A DNA stretch of 64,000 bases from Undaria pinnatifida (Eukaryota; Sar; Phaeophyceae; Laminariales; Alariaceae), in NCBI GenBank assembly GCA_012845835.1, contig JABAKD010000008.1, positions 4,323,767 through 4,387,766 on the forward strand. Reading direction: 5' to 3'. Made by a program: the position numbers and the translations under genes. Shown here one piece after another: positions 1 to 10,814 of the stretch (the first letter of the stretch is position 1; every line of letters starts with the position of its first letter). The notes beneath the pieces were generated by a model. The model was not told the DNA's origin and made no database searches. It saw only the letters and a program-made list of their open reading frames with translations.

Positions 1-533
1 GGTTCAATACATTTGTTCGAGCGTTCGTTGTCTTCGAGGGGGGCCATTCCCTACCCAACAGCATCATTACACCCAAGGTGTCCGTGCTGATTTTTCATCC
101 TAGAGTGATACAACCTACTGTTTTGTGGTCACAGACTGTGAGACAGAGTACACCAAACAAATCGCAATTAATCAAGGTATAAAGCAAGTGAAATGCTAGC
201 AGCGTACCGGGTACGACAACACAACAAAACAGGCCAGGCCATAAAACAAATAGAAAACAAACACAACGAACGGAGTCGCTCTTAAAATCGCAGTACGAGA
301 AACAATGCTTTGTCAGTCTTTTACATCGCCGCTCCAAAGAGTCGTTCGGTATATATTGGTCCACGATTCACCATCCATCTTTCAGGACTGCATAAACAAC
401 ATCCCACACTGATTCCATGTATATTTGTCCCCACAAACGAAACGTGGATGCACTCCTAAAGGTAGGTGTGATTATCAAGGTAATGGCGTTTCGAACGCTT
501 TGTTGTGTGGTTGCAAGAATTGCGCTGGCTACT

Positions 534-548
534 GACTGTTGTTGTTGC

Positions 549-626
<78 letters not shown>

Positions 627-656
627 AGCTGCTGTTGTTGTTGTTGTTGTAGCTGC

Positions 657-711
<55 letters not shown>

Positions 712-713
712 GC

Positions 714-752
<39 letters not shown>

Positions 753-845
753 AGCTGCTGTTGTTGTTGTTGTTGTTGTTGTTGTAGCTGCTGCTGTTGT
801 TGTTGTTGTTGTTGTTGTAGCTGCTGTTGTTGTTGTTGTTGTTGC

Positions 846-881
<36 letters not shown>

Positions 882-920
882 AGCTGCTGTTGTTGTTGTT
901 GTTGTTGTTGTAGCTGCTGC

Positions 921-956
<36 letters not shown>

Positions 957-975
957 AGCTGCTGTTGTTGTTGCT
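534..975. repeat. TTG/CAA trinucleotide microsatellite with TTGTAGCTGCTG interruptions
   Basis: About 440 bp of TTG repeats (CAA on the minus strand), punctuated at irregular intervals by TTGTAGCTGCTG or single CTG units. The recurring interruption shows a higher-order structure, so blocks were duplicated with their interruptions. On the minus strand 368-1051 stays open as a polyglutamine/leucine ORF with non-repetitive ends. I see no splice signals, homology or partner exon that would make it a gene. Confidence 0.95.
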
Positions 976-1051
976 GGTCAATACATCGTGTGCGCCAGGA
1001 ATTAATTGATGACAGCATAATAAAATATAGGGATCTTCTTGAAAATGTCAT

Positions 1052-2150
1052 CTCGTTCGCCAGGAGTTAACCGATGATACAGAGTAATAGGGATTTTCTT
1101 GACAATATCTCCGGTGCGCCGCAGCAATCGACAATATAGCAGTATAATTAGGGATCTTCTGCACAAATATCTCGTGGTAAACCTATCACTACGCATACGC
1201 ACGCGTCAGACGCAAGTCAACGGGAAAAAAGAAAATAAAAGAAATACAGAGAAGAAGGGAAAGGGGTGTTATATTCCGATTCAAGATCACCCTCTCTGTG
1301 TCATGCCGAAGCAGGCGCTCATTGCTATTATCTGCAGTCTGTAAACAATATATATATGGCTGCTAGTATGCCGGGACATGGCGATCTGACCGCTCTTTTT
1401 ATGATCCCGAATGCCTTTATCGTGACGCTCTGGGCACCAACTGCATAGATTCATCCAGATGTCGAGCGTTTGGTACGAATTGCGGCCGCATGGCAACTTT
1501 TTGCCCTACGCGAGTGGTATGCAAAGAAAACCCGCGAAAATATTAGCGAGCTTAGGTTTCTGACCCGATAATAAGCGAATGAAATCGGAATTTCAGCGAT
1601 TTTTTTCGGTGCCACATAAGCGACAAAGAGGTGATTATTCGGGCACAGCAAGTATTCCATGATTATTCGACCATTATGCCAGTGAGTCAAACACGCACTG
1701 TTTTGGCCTAATTTCAGGCTTTTTCCTCGGTTGGTTATTATGCTCGAGTCGTGCCAGTCTTAGCTCCACATATTATTATGTCGTTTTTTTTTAACATCCC
1801 ATTTTTGGTTGAAATTAATTGTACGTATAACCGGGGGGGGGGGTGAATCCTGCAAACAAATGACTCTAATTCGTCCATTTATACTGCGTTTGGTGCTGTT
1901 GTTGCTGTTCAACAAGTGTTTGTCATCCTCATGTTGAGCGTGCTTGCTCGGCACGCCAACCTGATAGAAGCTCAAAATCGCTTTTTTGGGCGACCTATCA
2001 TGCAAAAAACTCATTGAACTGCGCTCGTATTGCAAACGTTTGCCATACGCGAGAAGATTGCGAGAAAACCCGACTCGGTCGAAATAATTGTGAGCTTATT
2101 GGGTCAAACCCTACCAGCCAATCACGAGAAATAAGCCAATTGAGTCGGGG
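1052..2150. other. Intergenic, no gene recognised
   Basis: Mixed sequence without a protein motif or RNA gene I can recognise. ORFs are under 100 codons and lack family features. A poly-G run lies near 1831. Confidence 0.5.
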
Positions 2151-2660
2151 TTGACATGCCGTGCGGGGAGTTATATCGACCCGGGAGATCATCGTTACAG
2201 TTCCCGCGTTGCTGGGGCTGTATAGATTCGGAGGATTTCAGAACCGGGAATGGGGCCCCATCTCCCCCGTGTGCGACGGAACTGCCCCCCGTCGGTTGGT
2301 GAGCCTCTATCGTCCTCCTACTAGGGTGGGGGGCCGCTTGTGGGGCTCGAACCAATCAGCGACTCTAGTCAATGGAACTGGGGTTTCCACACCGTGGGGG
2401 GCGGTGTCGACCCGAGAGAACTCGGTTTTCTTCCCCCGTTTGTCTAATTTTCACATATATGGAATGACCCTGGAACGGGGATGGGAATCAATCGTCCCCG
2501 GGTGGAGCTGGCTCTAAAATATACGAACCCCAGCCAATTAGAGATCGGCCGGTCGGTGGCATTGGGGATTTCTACACTGTGCGGGGAGGTATTAATCCTG
2601 GTGATATATCCGTGTTCGTTCCCGGGTTGTCGGAGTTGTATATATGTGAATGGATTAAGA
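2150..2660. repeat. Satellite array A, about three degenerate units
   Basis: Units of roughly 150-210 bp carry a core like CCGTGCGGGG followed by GTCGACCCGGGAGAA and end in a cloning-site-like GGGATGGGG...CCCCGGGTG block. The same family forms the larger array at 22735-23760 inside the methyltransferase gene, so the two sites share an amplified sequence. Degeneracy here is higher than in the second array. Confidence 0.8.
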
Positions 2661-3029
2661 TTCTAGGATTGGACCCTATCGTCTCCAGATGACGGTTATT
2701 TTATGTACGATCTCCGGCCAATGAGCGACCAGCAATCAGACAAAAAGGCCATACCAGGAATTTTACGTTTTTATTTTTGTCTAAAACTCGATCGAGCCTT
2801 TAATTCTTAACTACCAAATTCGTTGTTCAGTGCTATCGCGTACTACTAATATTCCATCGACCAGACGAGAGTGGTCTACAGCAACAAGTAGCAACAATAT
2901 TATAACAGCATTCGAGGAATTGAATGACGAAGGCAGCAACACCGTGTTTCACGCCTAGAATGCCGTCAGCAAGTCTCTCCACGATCACTATACACACAGA
3001 GATACGCAGTCGGTCTGCGAGCCTCATCT

Positions 3030-3260
3030 CTAAATATTATAAAAATAGAAATGCACTCCAGCGGCAGTGAGATCGAATTTTGTCCAAGCTCATCTTTGCA
3101 AGCTGTGTGTGATACTCCGATCGCGCGCATTATATTATGGCATCGTGCATGTAGTCGCAGAAGCTGGCTCAGTGCGCGCCTGCCAGTTGCTACGTAGAGA
3201 ACATGTTCGTAGCAAACATTTGGCCATCCCGATCTGCTCGCCCTGGATGCTTGGTTGAGT
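3030..3260 (+). repeat. Dispersed repeat family B, partial copy
   Basis: Begins with an ACTCCAGC-like end, then GAGATCGAA and GCAAGCTGTGTGTGATACTC, shared with the copies at 3485-3890, 17715-18118, 60900-61190 and 62170-62680. It diverges after the GATCGCGCGCATTA segment. Confidence 0.75.
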
Positions 3261-3399
3261 CGAAACGTCAAGAAACGCACTCCAAACGTCTCTTCGCGGC
3301 CAGACTAGAGTGTCAGTCTGCGTGGGCTCGGATTTATCCGATCGAGATATATATATTTATCCCCTCGAAATAATGTATAGTTTCCAGGCACATATCGAG

Positions 3400-3401
<2 letters not shown>

Positions 3402-3433
<32 letters not shown>

Positions 3434-3483
3434 CCCAAACCCCCCCCCCCCCGCCCAAACCCCCCCCCCCCCCCCCCCCCCCC
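3402..3483. repeat. Poly-C tract
   Basis: About 80 bp of nearly pure C with two GCCCAAA interruptions. It lies at a family B element that carries the same C-rich segment elsewhere (3560-3600, 10915-10930, G-rich in 18010-18040). Confidence 0.95.
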
Positions 3484-3484
3484 G

Positions 3485-3890
3485 CCCCCAATAATATACT
3501 GGTGCCAAAACCGTCAGATTTATCCCCTCGAAAGGATTTATAGCTTACATGCACAAATTGCCCCTTTCCCCCCCCCCCCCCCCCCCCGCCCCCCTCCAAA
3601 CCCGCTCGCTTTTGATCAAAACCAGGCCCCCCCCTTTCCCTTCACAGCTGTCAGATTTTGTCCCCCTCAGAAACGGGTTTTATAGTTTCCGCGCACAGAC
3701 TGACTAAAATCATCCTGTTGACCCTGATAGCTACACTGTAGCTGTAAGGGGAGTCGCCGACCTATATCCTTAATGAGGACACACAACTCGTAATGCGCGC
3801 GATCGGAGTATCACACACAGCTTGCAAAGATGAGTTTCGACGAAATCTTCGATCTCACAGCTGGAGTGTATTTTCATTTTTATAATATAT
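3485..3890 (-). repeat. Dispersed repeat family B, long copy
   Basis: About 400 bp that reads as the near-exact reverse complement of 17715-18118, from CCAATAATATACTGGTGCC to the ATTTTTATAATA end. A C-rich centre is flanked by conserved blocks around ACAGCTGTCAGATTTTGTCC and GGGGAGTCGCCGACCTATAT. No coding potential is evident. It looks like a non-autonomous mobile repeat. Confidence 0.85.
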
Positions 3891-4438
3891 ATATTATGAT
3901 GAAGCTCGGAATCGGATCCACGCAAGAAACGGAGAAACGGAGGAAACGACAGAAGTAGTAAGTAGTCCACTGTTAGTCTATATCAATATCTTGGCATTAC
4001 TTTACGTTCTACACGCGTAGACTATGTGTTGTGCGGTAACGGTTTTTACTCTGTATCGAATATTGAATCGAACAAGTCGAAGTGCTGCCCGGCCCTACCC
4101 GGAGCATGGGTGCCGGCGAATGCCGGCACCCCTGCGGAGCCCTTGTAATAATAATAATAATAATAACAATAATAATAATGTTAATAACCACACGTCACAG
4201 TCATCGACGATGTGTTTAGCATGCGCTACTAGCAAAACAACACTACTTGCTGCTGCTGGGCCGTCACGTTTGACTATGCGGTGGAGGGTGGATCAGTTAG
4301 TTTTCCTTTTGAGTCCTCCTTCCTCCACTTGTGGAGGTCTGTATACCCTGGGCACCCACACCAACTTTTTTTTTTTGAATACAAGGTAGCAAGCTGGAAG
4401 TGCAACCCGATGAGCGAATCCACCTGCCGCATGGCTGG

Positions 4439-4746
4439 AGACGCGTGTTACGATAGACGTATAACATAGCACTTTTCGTCCGAAACGGTTTCTGAATGAT
4501 TAATGACGGGGTGCTCCTTAACCCAAAGAAACCGTCGAAAATAGGCCGTTTTTTGGGCGCAATTCTTGCTGTGTAACTGGGCGCCCCCGTGTTTTTTTTA
4601 TTTTTTTCCGGCTGTGGTAGCAGTTTTGATTCTTCTCCAAATCAGTTTTTGGGAGAGAGAGGTCTTAAGCTCTCAAATTGAGGAATCTTAAGACGAAAAA
4701 AAGTGGTGCTATAGCACCTCTCTCTATTCTATCGTAGCACGCGTCT
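4439..4746. mobile_element. MITE family M, complete copy
   Basis: The left end ACGCGTGTTACGATAGACGT is matched at the right end by CTATCGTAGCACGCGT, forming terminal inverted repeats about 300 bp apart. The interior has the family hallmarks: a CTGAATGA...GGGCTCCTTAACCC block, CAAATCAGTTTTTGGGAGAG, and AAGTGGTGC before the right end. There is no ORF. The same family occurs at least ten times in the window. Confidence 0.85.
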
Positions 4747-4749
4747 TGA

Positions 4750-5580
4750 CCAAGGCTTGACCAAGGACCCAGGCTATACGGTGCCATAAAAAGGGTCCCT
4801 TTTGGGTCCCTCTTTTAGGGTGGCTCAGGGTCACCCGCGTGAGTGACCCCGTTGTTCCTCGTGGCCATACATAGGCTTTCGAGCTGCTTTAGTTGTTCGA
4901 TATGAAGCCCCAATGGGATGGTTGGCTACGCGCTCTGCGGCAAGCAAAAATCCCTTAACTCAAGTATTTTCGTCAGGGGAGTCGTTCTACGGTAGCCCGG
5001 CCCCCAATTTTTCTTTGACGAAATCACTGGTTTTGAAACCAGCTCCCAGCGGTATCTCCTGAAAATACGGTGTGTCCCATTGCCACCCCGACGTCGTAGT
5101 TATAGATCTTTGTCCTTCGCAGACAAGACAAATAGGCTTTAATGACATTTATTTATTTTTCACATGGCATCCTTCCTCGTGTCGAGCAGCCCCACGAAAC
5201 GTTCGTTGAAGAAAAATAAAACAAAAAAAGTCGCTGTTTTTTTTTTTTTTTTTTGGGGGGGGGGGTAGCGTGGAGGCATTCTCAGTGCGGTACAGAGTCA
5301 GTCGTGCGAGTATGACAGCCCAAACCCGGTAGTAAAAAAACAGGGTATATCATCTAGCATCGTCGTAACATCCTCCCTAGTAATTACATACATACGGTGG
5401 ACATGGCCCAAGGCTACGGTCGGTAGAAGGGGGGGTCATTTTTGGGGCCCTTCATTTTTTTTGTCGTGTCGACTCGGGGTCTCTCGCACGAACGACCCCG
5501 CCCTCTGTTCCTTCGCGGTGTGTCATCATAAGCCTTTTCGTGATGTTTTAAAGTATTGCGAGATCGATGTGTGAATGGTG
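4750..5580. repeat. Dispersed repeats including a segment inverted at 48.7 kb
   Basis: No gene. A GGGTCACNCGCGNGAGTGACCCC motif followed by CTTTCGAGCTGCTT recurs near 5470-5560 and at 47170-47240. The block 4978-5062 (GAGTCGTTCTACGGTAGCCC to the GGTTTTGAAACCAGCTCCC region) is present in reverse complement at 48730-48810. A T/G tract lies at 5238-5266. Confidence 0.6.
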
Positions 5581-5799
5581 GATCCGAAATGAAAATGGAA
5601 AGCTACGCGCTGCGGCTGAAAAAATCGCCTTCTAATAAAAAAGTAAGGCATTTTTCAGTAAGAGAGTGAGGTACTACAGAGTCACTTTTGCGAGTGGGTC
5701 TAACCCGGTAGAGTGGGGATAGTGGAAAGAGGGGTACCCCGCCCCTGCCAGAGGCTTGGTCCCTTAGGAATACGGAGCCTTCAGATTTGCAAAGCAGGA

Positions 5800-6165
5800 G
5801 TCGCGTGCAACGATAGAGGTCCACCACATTTTTTCTAATACGACCCCTCACTCTCGGAGCTTAAGACCGCCCCCCAAAAACTTGATTTGGCAGAAAATTA
5901 AAACTGTTGCCGGATGAAAAATCCCATATATGGCCTAGGTACTCAACGAGAATCATGCAAAAAAAATGTCGTATTTTTGACGATTTTGGGTTAAGAAACT
6001 CCGTCATTCAGAAAACCAAAAGGCCGAAAATTGCTACCTCCATCGTAGCATGCGTCAAAAATGACAATAATTTCGATGATTTTGGGTTGAGGAGCTCCGT
6101 CATTCGCGGAATAAAAACAACAACATCGATTTTCGAAAAAGTGCCACCTCTCTAGCGTAGCACTT
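5800..6165. mobile_element. MITE family M, diverged copy
   Basis: The left end reads GCGTGCAACGATAGAGGT and the right end ACCTCTCTAGCGTAGCAC. The interior has two copies of GACGATTTTGGGTTAAGAA/GGAG followed by TCCGTCATTC, the family's inverted internal motif, suggesting an internal duplication. Confidence 0.7.
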
Positions 6166-6299
6166 GCGTGCAAACCCCCTGAAGGGTTTGTGCATTTTGA
6201 ATGCAGAGGTGTGTGTTACGGCACACTGCCGCCTTGGAACGCCTGTGTCGCGCTTTACCGTTGGTCACACGCGTCCTTCCTCGTTTTTTTCGGGGCTTT

Positions 6300-6560
6300 T
6301 CACAGGTCATGACCCGACCCGCGGGTCGGGTCGTGTCGGGCCATAACATTTTGAAATCTCACGGGTCGGTCGGGTCGGGTCAAGAGGTTTCAAAATCTTG
6401 CGGGTCGGGTCGGGTCGGGTCAATAGGCTTCAAAATCTCGCGGATCGGGTCGGGTCGGGTCAAGAGGTTTCAAAATCTCGCGGGTCGGGTCGGGTCGGGT
6501 CAAGAGGTTTTCAGAATCGCGCGGGTCGGGTCGGGTTATGACCCGCGAGATACGGGTCAC
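6300..6560. repeat. GGGTC pentanucleotide array 1 with 48-52 bp higher-order unit
   Basis: Short (CGGGT)n runs alternate with AAGAGGTTTCAAAATCTCG-type spacers, making about five higher-order units of roughly 50 bp. The flanks (6540-6700) are rich in GACCCGCGGG in both orientations. Long ORFs through it are repeat translations. Confidence 0.9.
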
Positions 6561-6894
6561 TCGCGGGTCGAGCCATCATGACCCGCGAGTTGTTTTCGGG
6601 TGACCCGCGGCCCGCGGATCTAGCCCGCGGATCCGCCTTTTTCAAACGTACAGCTGAGGGCCATTGCCGTGCAGGCGCCCCGCGGGTCGGACCCATGGAT
6701 CCGTAAACAATACAAAACTTACCGCTTCCTGCCTCTTTCGTGCCGATGCTCCGATCATATGTCATCACAGCGTGTAGAGCAATCACCAGGCAGTACCCCT
6801 AGCTACTCGTACCAAGGCATACAGTGTGACGCGAATCCCGTACCTACTCAAGCCGTAACAACAGTAGTAACTGTAGCAATATTACGGTCATACC

Positions 6895-7365
6895 AGTACG
6901 AAATGTGACCAAACGTAAAAAGGCAAGGGCAGTCGTCGTCGAAGCAGCAGCAGCAGCAGCAGCAGCACTGGCAGCAGCAAGCACCAGCAGCAGACCCCAG
7001 ATTCTCGCGGATCGCAGCTCCTGCTGACAGATCCACCTCCCCAGTTGTGGGCTTGCTGCCGGAGGCGGCTCAGCTATGCTGCATGCCGGGGCTGGAGACT
7101 GTATGTATATCGATAGAATATAGATACAGTAGTAGTAGCTAGCTCGAGAATTATCATACGAGTACGAAATGTGACCAAACGTAAAAAGGCAAGAGCAGTC
7201 GTCGTCGAAGCAGCAGTAGCAGCACTCTGGCAGCAGCAAGCACCAGCAGCCGACAACGCATCCTCGCGGATCGCAGCCCTTGCTGGCAGATCCACCGCCC
7301 CACCCAGTTTTGGGCTTGCTGCCGGAGGCGGCTCAGCTATGCTGCATGCCGGGGCTGTAGACTGC
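6895..7365. repeat. Tandem duplication, two units about 270 bp apart
   Basis: Two direct copies start at TACGAAATGTGACCAAACGT (about 6896 and 7165) and run through CAG repeats to GCATGCCGGGGCTG. The copies differ in CAG number and small indels. The sequence lies between the two GGGTC arrays. No gene is supported. Confidence 0.85.
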
Positions 7366-7604
7366 ACACGTAACTCGCTCGTTCGTCGGGTCGCTCGTCG
7401 GGTCGACCCGGTGGTCTAGCGCTACGGTCGTGGCTAATTGCCCATGCGTGTGGGTTGCGGTTTCCTTCTCATTTTTCGCGCGCACACCACAAAATGCTGC
7501 CGCAAACAAGAACAATACCGGTAGAAAGAACCAGAGAACACGACATCCTGGGAAAAGTACGAGGGACCAAGGGCCAACCAACTGACCGAAGTATACATGC
7601 TTTG

Positions 7605-7975
7605 ACCCGTGAATTTTCGACTTTGACCCGTGAGAAATGTCACGGGTCAAGTCGGCCTGGCCCGCATGAAACCCGCATCTCGCGGGTCAACCGAATTGTG
7701 GCGGATCGGGTCGGGTCGGGTCAGGACGTCTCGAAATTCTCGCGGGTCTGGTCGGGTCGGGTCGGGTCAAGACGTCTCGAAACTCTCGCGGTCGGATCGG
7801 GTCGGATCGGGTCGGGTCGGGTCGGGTCGGGTCGGGTCGGGTCGGGTCGGGTCGGGTCGGGTCGGGTCGGGTCGGGTCGGGTCGGGTCGGGTCGGGTCGG
7901 GTCGGGTCGGGTCGGGTCGGGTCAGCTCGACCCGACCCGACCCGACCCGCGAGATTTGACCCAACCCGTGAAAAG
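7605..7975. repeat. GGGTC pentanucleotide array 2 ending in an inverted block
   Basis: Higher-order units like those at 6.3 kb lead into about 24 uninterrupted GGGTC repeats (7800-7922). The array then flips to GACCC repeats (7926-7950), making a potential hairpin. No coding function. Confidence 0.95.
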
Positions 7976-8289
7976 ACCTGTTTTTTTTGTCCTGCCAGGA
8001 CCCGTCCCTGCTCAGAGCCGAGGGCGGGCTGGGGGTGCTCTGGCCGCTCGTACTGCGACACAGGACTGCGTTCCGTGGAGTTTTCTTTCTATTCGTCCTG
8101 CCTACTCCACCCCTCCCGCCCCCCCCTCCGTCCCCCCACTCAAGGCCAGGGGCGGTCTATTTTCTCTAGCTGCTCATACTGGGGAAAACAGGATAGTGTT
8201 TCTGCCTGTCTCAACGACGTCCCCCCCCCCCCCCCCCGCCGGGAATGAAGTGGTAGCCAAAGCGGTACAGCCACAGCGGTACTCCGTTG

Positions 8290-9255
8290 TCGACACAAGA
8301 AATCCGTAAAACGGCTGGAAGCAGTACAGAAGGCAGCAGTCAGCCAAAACAGCACTAGGATGCTCAAAAAAGACGAGTAAATACAGCACCAAGAATACCA
8401 AAGCTGGGAATGTAACCGCCTTAGACAAACGGAGACGCGAGAAAAAGTTGATATGTGACAATGTAAGGTAAGGAACATTCCCAAGAAGGAGGCTGTTACA
8501 AGCAATAATAGTTGATAGGGCTGTAAGGGAGAAAGTAACAAGGGCGAACTTGAACAAGGTGGGATAGCGTCATCGACAAAGTATGGAAGGACCTAGGAGT
8601 AAACCAAGCAGAGATATACTATGCATAGAGAAGTCTGGGGGATACAAGACAGAAGAAGCAAAGCAAGTAAATGGAAGGGAATAAAGGCTAGCGCTAAGAA
8701 GTAAGGTGAACGAGGAAGCATATTTAGAGATACATGGAGTTAAAAGAAGAGATACGAATGAAAACGTACTTGCACGGCCCAATAGATTACGAACACGCTG
8801 AAGATGCGTTTTCGTATAGGGGACCTAGACCTGCCGAGAAAGCAGAAAAATGTGTACCACCACTAGTCAGGTGGAGGAGGAAGAAAGCGCAGAGAGCTGC
8901 CCTTGTGGCAACGCAAACGAGAATAGAACCCTGGTGAGGGGGAATGTGAAGCATACAAGGAGGAGCGGAATGTGTTAGAGGAGGAGATGAAACAGGTTAT
9001 TAGACGAATGTGGCATGGAGAAGTATGGTGCATTAGATAGTAGCGAAAAACGACTAAACGACTGTCACCCTACGAGACAGATGGTGGCCGCAGACGGCCA
9101 AAGAGGAAGGAGATAACATAAGCGAAGCGTTTTATGAAATACATGCAAGAACCGTACTGAGCGCCCAAATGTTGGGGGGTTATGTAGTAGGAGTAGGAGC
9201 GGTGTTTCGTCTCGAAAGGGATGCGTGGTCAATGGTCAAATGACTGAGGCAAGCA
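8290..9255 (+). mobile_element. LINE-type non-LTR retrotransposon, decayed 3' end of ORF2
   Basis: This stretch translates, with many stops and frameshifts, into the basic Cys-containing C-terminal region that follows reverse transcriptase in LINEs. Recognisable pieces are KRLEAVQKAA near 8303, VIDKVWKDLG near 8572, a CPCGNANENRT knuckle near 8900, and GECEAYKEERNVLEEEM directly after it, which needs a one-base shift to stay in frame. A final conserved-looking VNGQMT lies near 9235. The reverse transcriptase core is absent. The family link is my pattern recognition; a translated search would settle it. Confidence 0.6.
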
Positions 9256-9690
9256 ACAAATTAGTACCCCCCTCCCCCTGCGCCTTACCCCCCCCCCCCA
9301 CGCCGCTGGGGCCGCGTCCGTAACTTCGATGCCCGTCGTTTTTGCGTCCCATACGGGCAGCAACGGTTCGTTCCCTTTTCGCATTGCCTCGAAGGGTAGA
9401 GGTGTCGGAGTGGGTTTTGTGGGACCGCATGTTCGATCCATGTTCTAGTTCGCGGGACCGAGATGTTCCCCTAATATTTAACATTTCTGCCAATTATACG
9501 CGGATCAGCACAGACAGGGTGGGCTAGTGTTGTGATGACCTAGCCTACGATAGGGGGAGAGGGGGGAGGGGGGGGGGTACCCCCATTGTCACCTGCTGGG
9601 TTTAGGTTCTGTATCATCACTCAAGTAAGCAGGACAAAATAAGGTATACTTGTTGGAACACTTTACCAGATGGTTCTGGGACACATGCTA
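9256..9690. other. Non-coding, no feature recognised
   Basis: Contains C and G runs near 9290 and 9560 and short ORFs in several frames, none with recognisable features. Confidence 0.4.
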
Positions 9691-9704
9691 GGTGTGTACC
9701 TGCT

Positions 9705-10060
9705 GTGGTACCTTTTTTTTTCTGAGACCCGGTACCTTTTTTTTTGTTCTGAGGCGCCTCACTTGAGGAGCTCTGTATCTTAAAATCAACACCGTATTGC
9801 ACCTTTTTTTTTGTTCTGAGGCGACTCACTTGAGGAACTCTGTACCTTAGAATCAACACCGTATTGTACCTTTCTTTTGTTCTGAGGCGCCTCACTTGAG
9901 GAGCTCTGTAGCTTAAAATCAGCACCGTATTGTATCTCTTTTTGTTCTGAGGCGCCTCACTTGAGGAGCTATGTAACTTAAAATCAACACCGTACGTATT
10001 GTACTTTTTTTTGTTCTGAGGAGCTTCACTTGAGGAGCTCTGTACCTCAAAATCAACATC
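9705..10060. repeat. Tandem repeat, about five units of 65-80 bp
   Basis: Unit core: TTCTGAGGCGCCTCACTTGA, then GGAGCTCTGTA, ATCAACACCGTATTG and a poly-T tract. Copies begin near 9742, 9819, 9879, 9944 and 10014. The ACTTGAGGAGCTC block also occurs in the array at 25485-26010 in the methyltransferase gene. Confidence 0.9.
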
Positions 10061-10069
10061 TATATGGAT

Positions 10070-10345
10070 AAGAAGCCGTTTTGGGGTAAACTAAAAGTAC
10101 GTGCGTGTCAATATCCACGCGGTTTCTTTTCCTGGGGATACCGGAGAGAGTATTTTTCAACTTCTCGACATGTGGGGAAAGTCGTAAAAGTTTGTTATAG
10201 GTGGAGAGAGGTGAGGATTCGAACCCACGAAGACCCAACAACCCACGTGGTCCTGCCGACGACGCCATTTGCTAAGGAATTCTAGCGTATTAGTCCGTTT
10301 GACCACCTTGCAAAAGGATAACAAATTTCCTACCCAAACTAAGCC
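10070..10345 (-). repeat. Diverged tRNA-derived SINE-like unit
   Basis: Resembles the array units at 11840-12778. It has a B-box-like GGTTCGAATCC on the minus strand near 10215 and an A-box-like TGGTCAAACGG near 10295, with the same flanking CCGTTTC...GAGAGTATTTTTCAA and CTTGCAAAAGG blocks. Confidence 0.6.
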
Positions 10346-10814
10346 TTTTAACACGCGTGCTACGATAGAAGTATACTATAGCTATTATATAGCCATCCAT
10401 GCCATAGCTCCGATTCATTTCCGCCCCCCCCCTCCCCCCCCCCCCTTTTTTTTCCCCCCGTTCCCTCTTGTTCAAACGACCTACCTAAAATCGAAATCGG
10501 CCAGAGTAATAAACACTTCTACGCAATTGATATAACGTCATAATCTTTTTAGCTTTCCCCCCTCCCCCCCAACGCCCCCTCCTTCCCCGCCACCCGCACG
10601 ATCGCCTGGACCTAGCACCACGCGTGCAGCAATCCCCCACATATATGCGACCTAACCCTGTTAACCCCTTTACAGCTGGAACCCGTTTTTGGGGACAAAA
10701 TTACTTGGAATTAGAATAGGGAGGGGTTTGGGGGCTCTATTTTGCCCCCCACACCCCCTCCACCCCCCCCCCTCGAACACTCCGCCCTCTCCTCACTGGT
10801 TGTACGACTTACAG
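10346..10814. other. Non-coding, C-rich
   Basis: Several C tracts (10420-10460, 10556-10570, 10755-10775). The ACACGCGTGCTACGATAGAAG at 10352 looks like a lone MITE family M terminus. No gene. Confidence 0.5.

Noticed and set aside
368-1051. Polyglutamine ORF on the minus strand as a gene
   Set aside because: Openness follows from the CAA/CAG repeat; flanks have no domain or splice support. Kept only as a finding.
417-1070. Poly-Cys and poly-Val/Ala ORFs over the same array
   Set aside because: Other reading frames of the microsatellite.
7800-7922. GGGTC array as a telomere
   Set aside because: Internal, inverts to GACCC, and is not a typical TTAGGG/TTTAGGG-type repeat.
7455-8309. 284-codon ORF rich in GSGRV repeats
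   Set aside because: Translation of the GGGTC array; five-base units read through all frames without stops.
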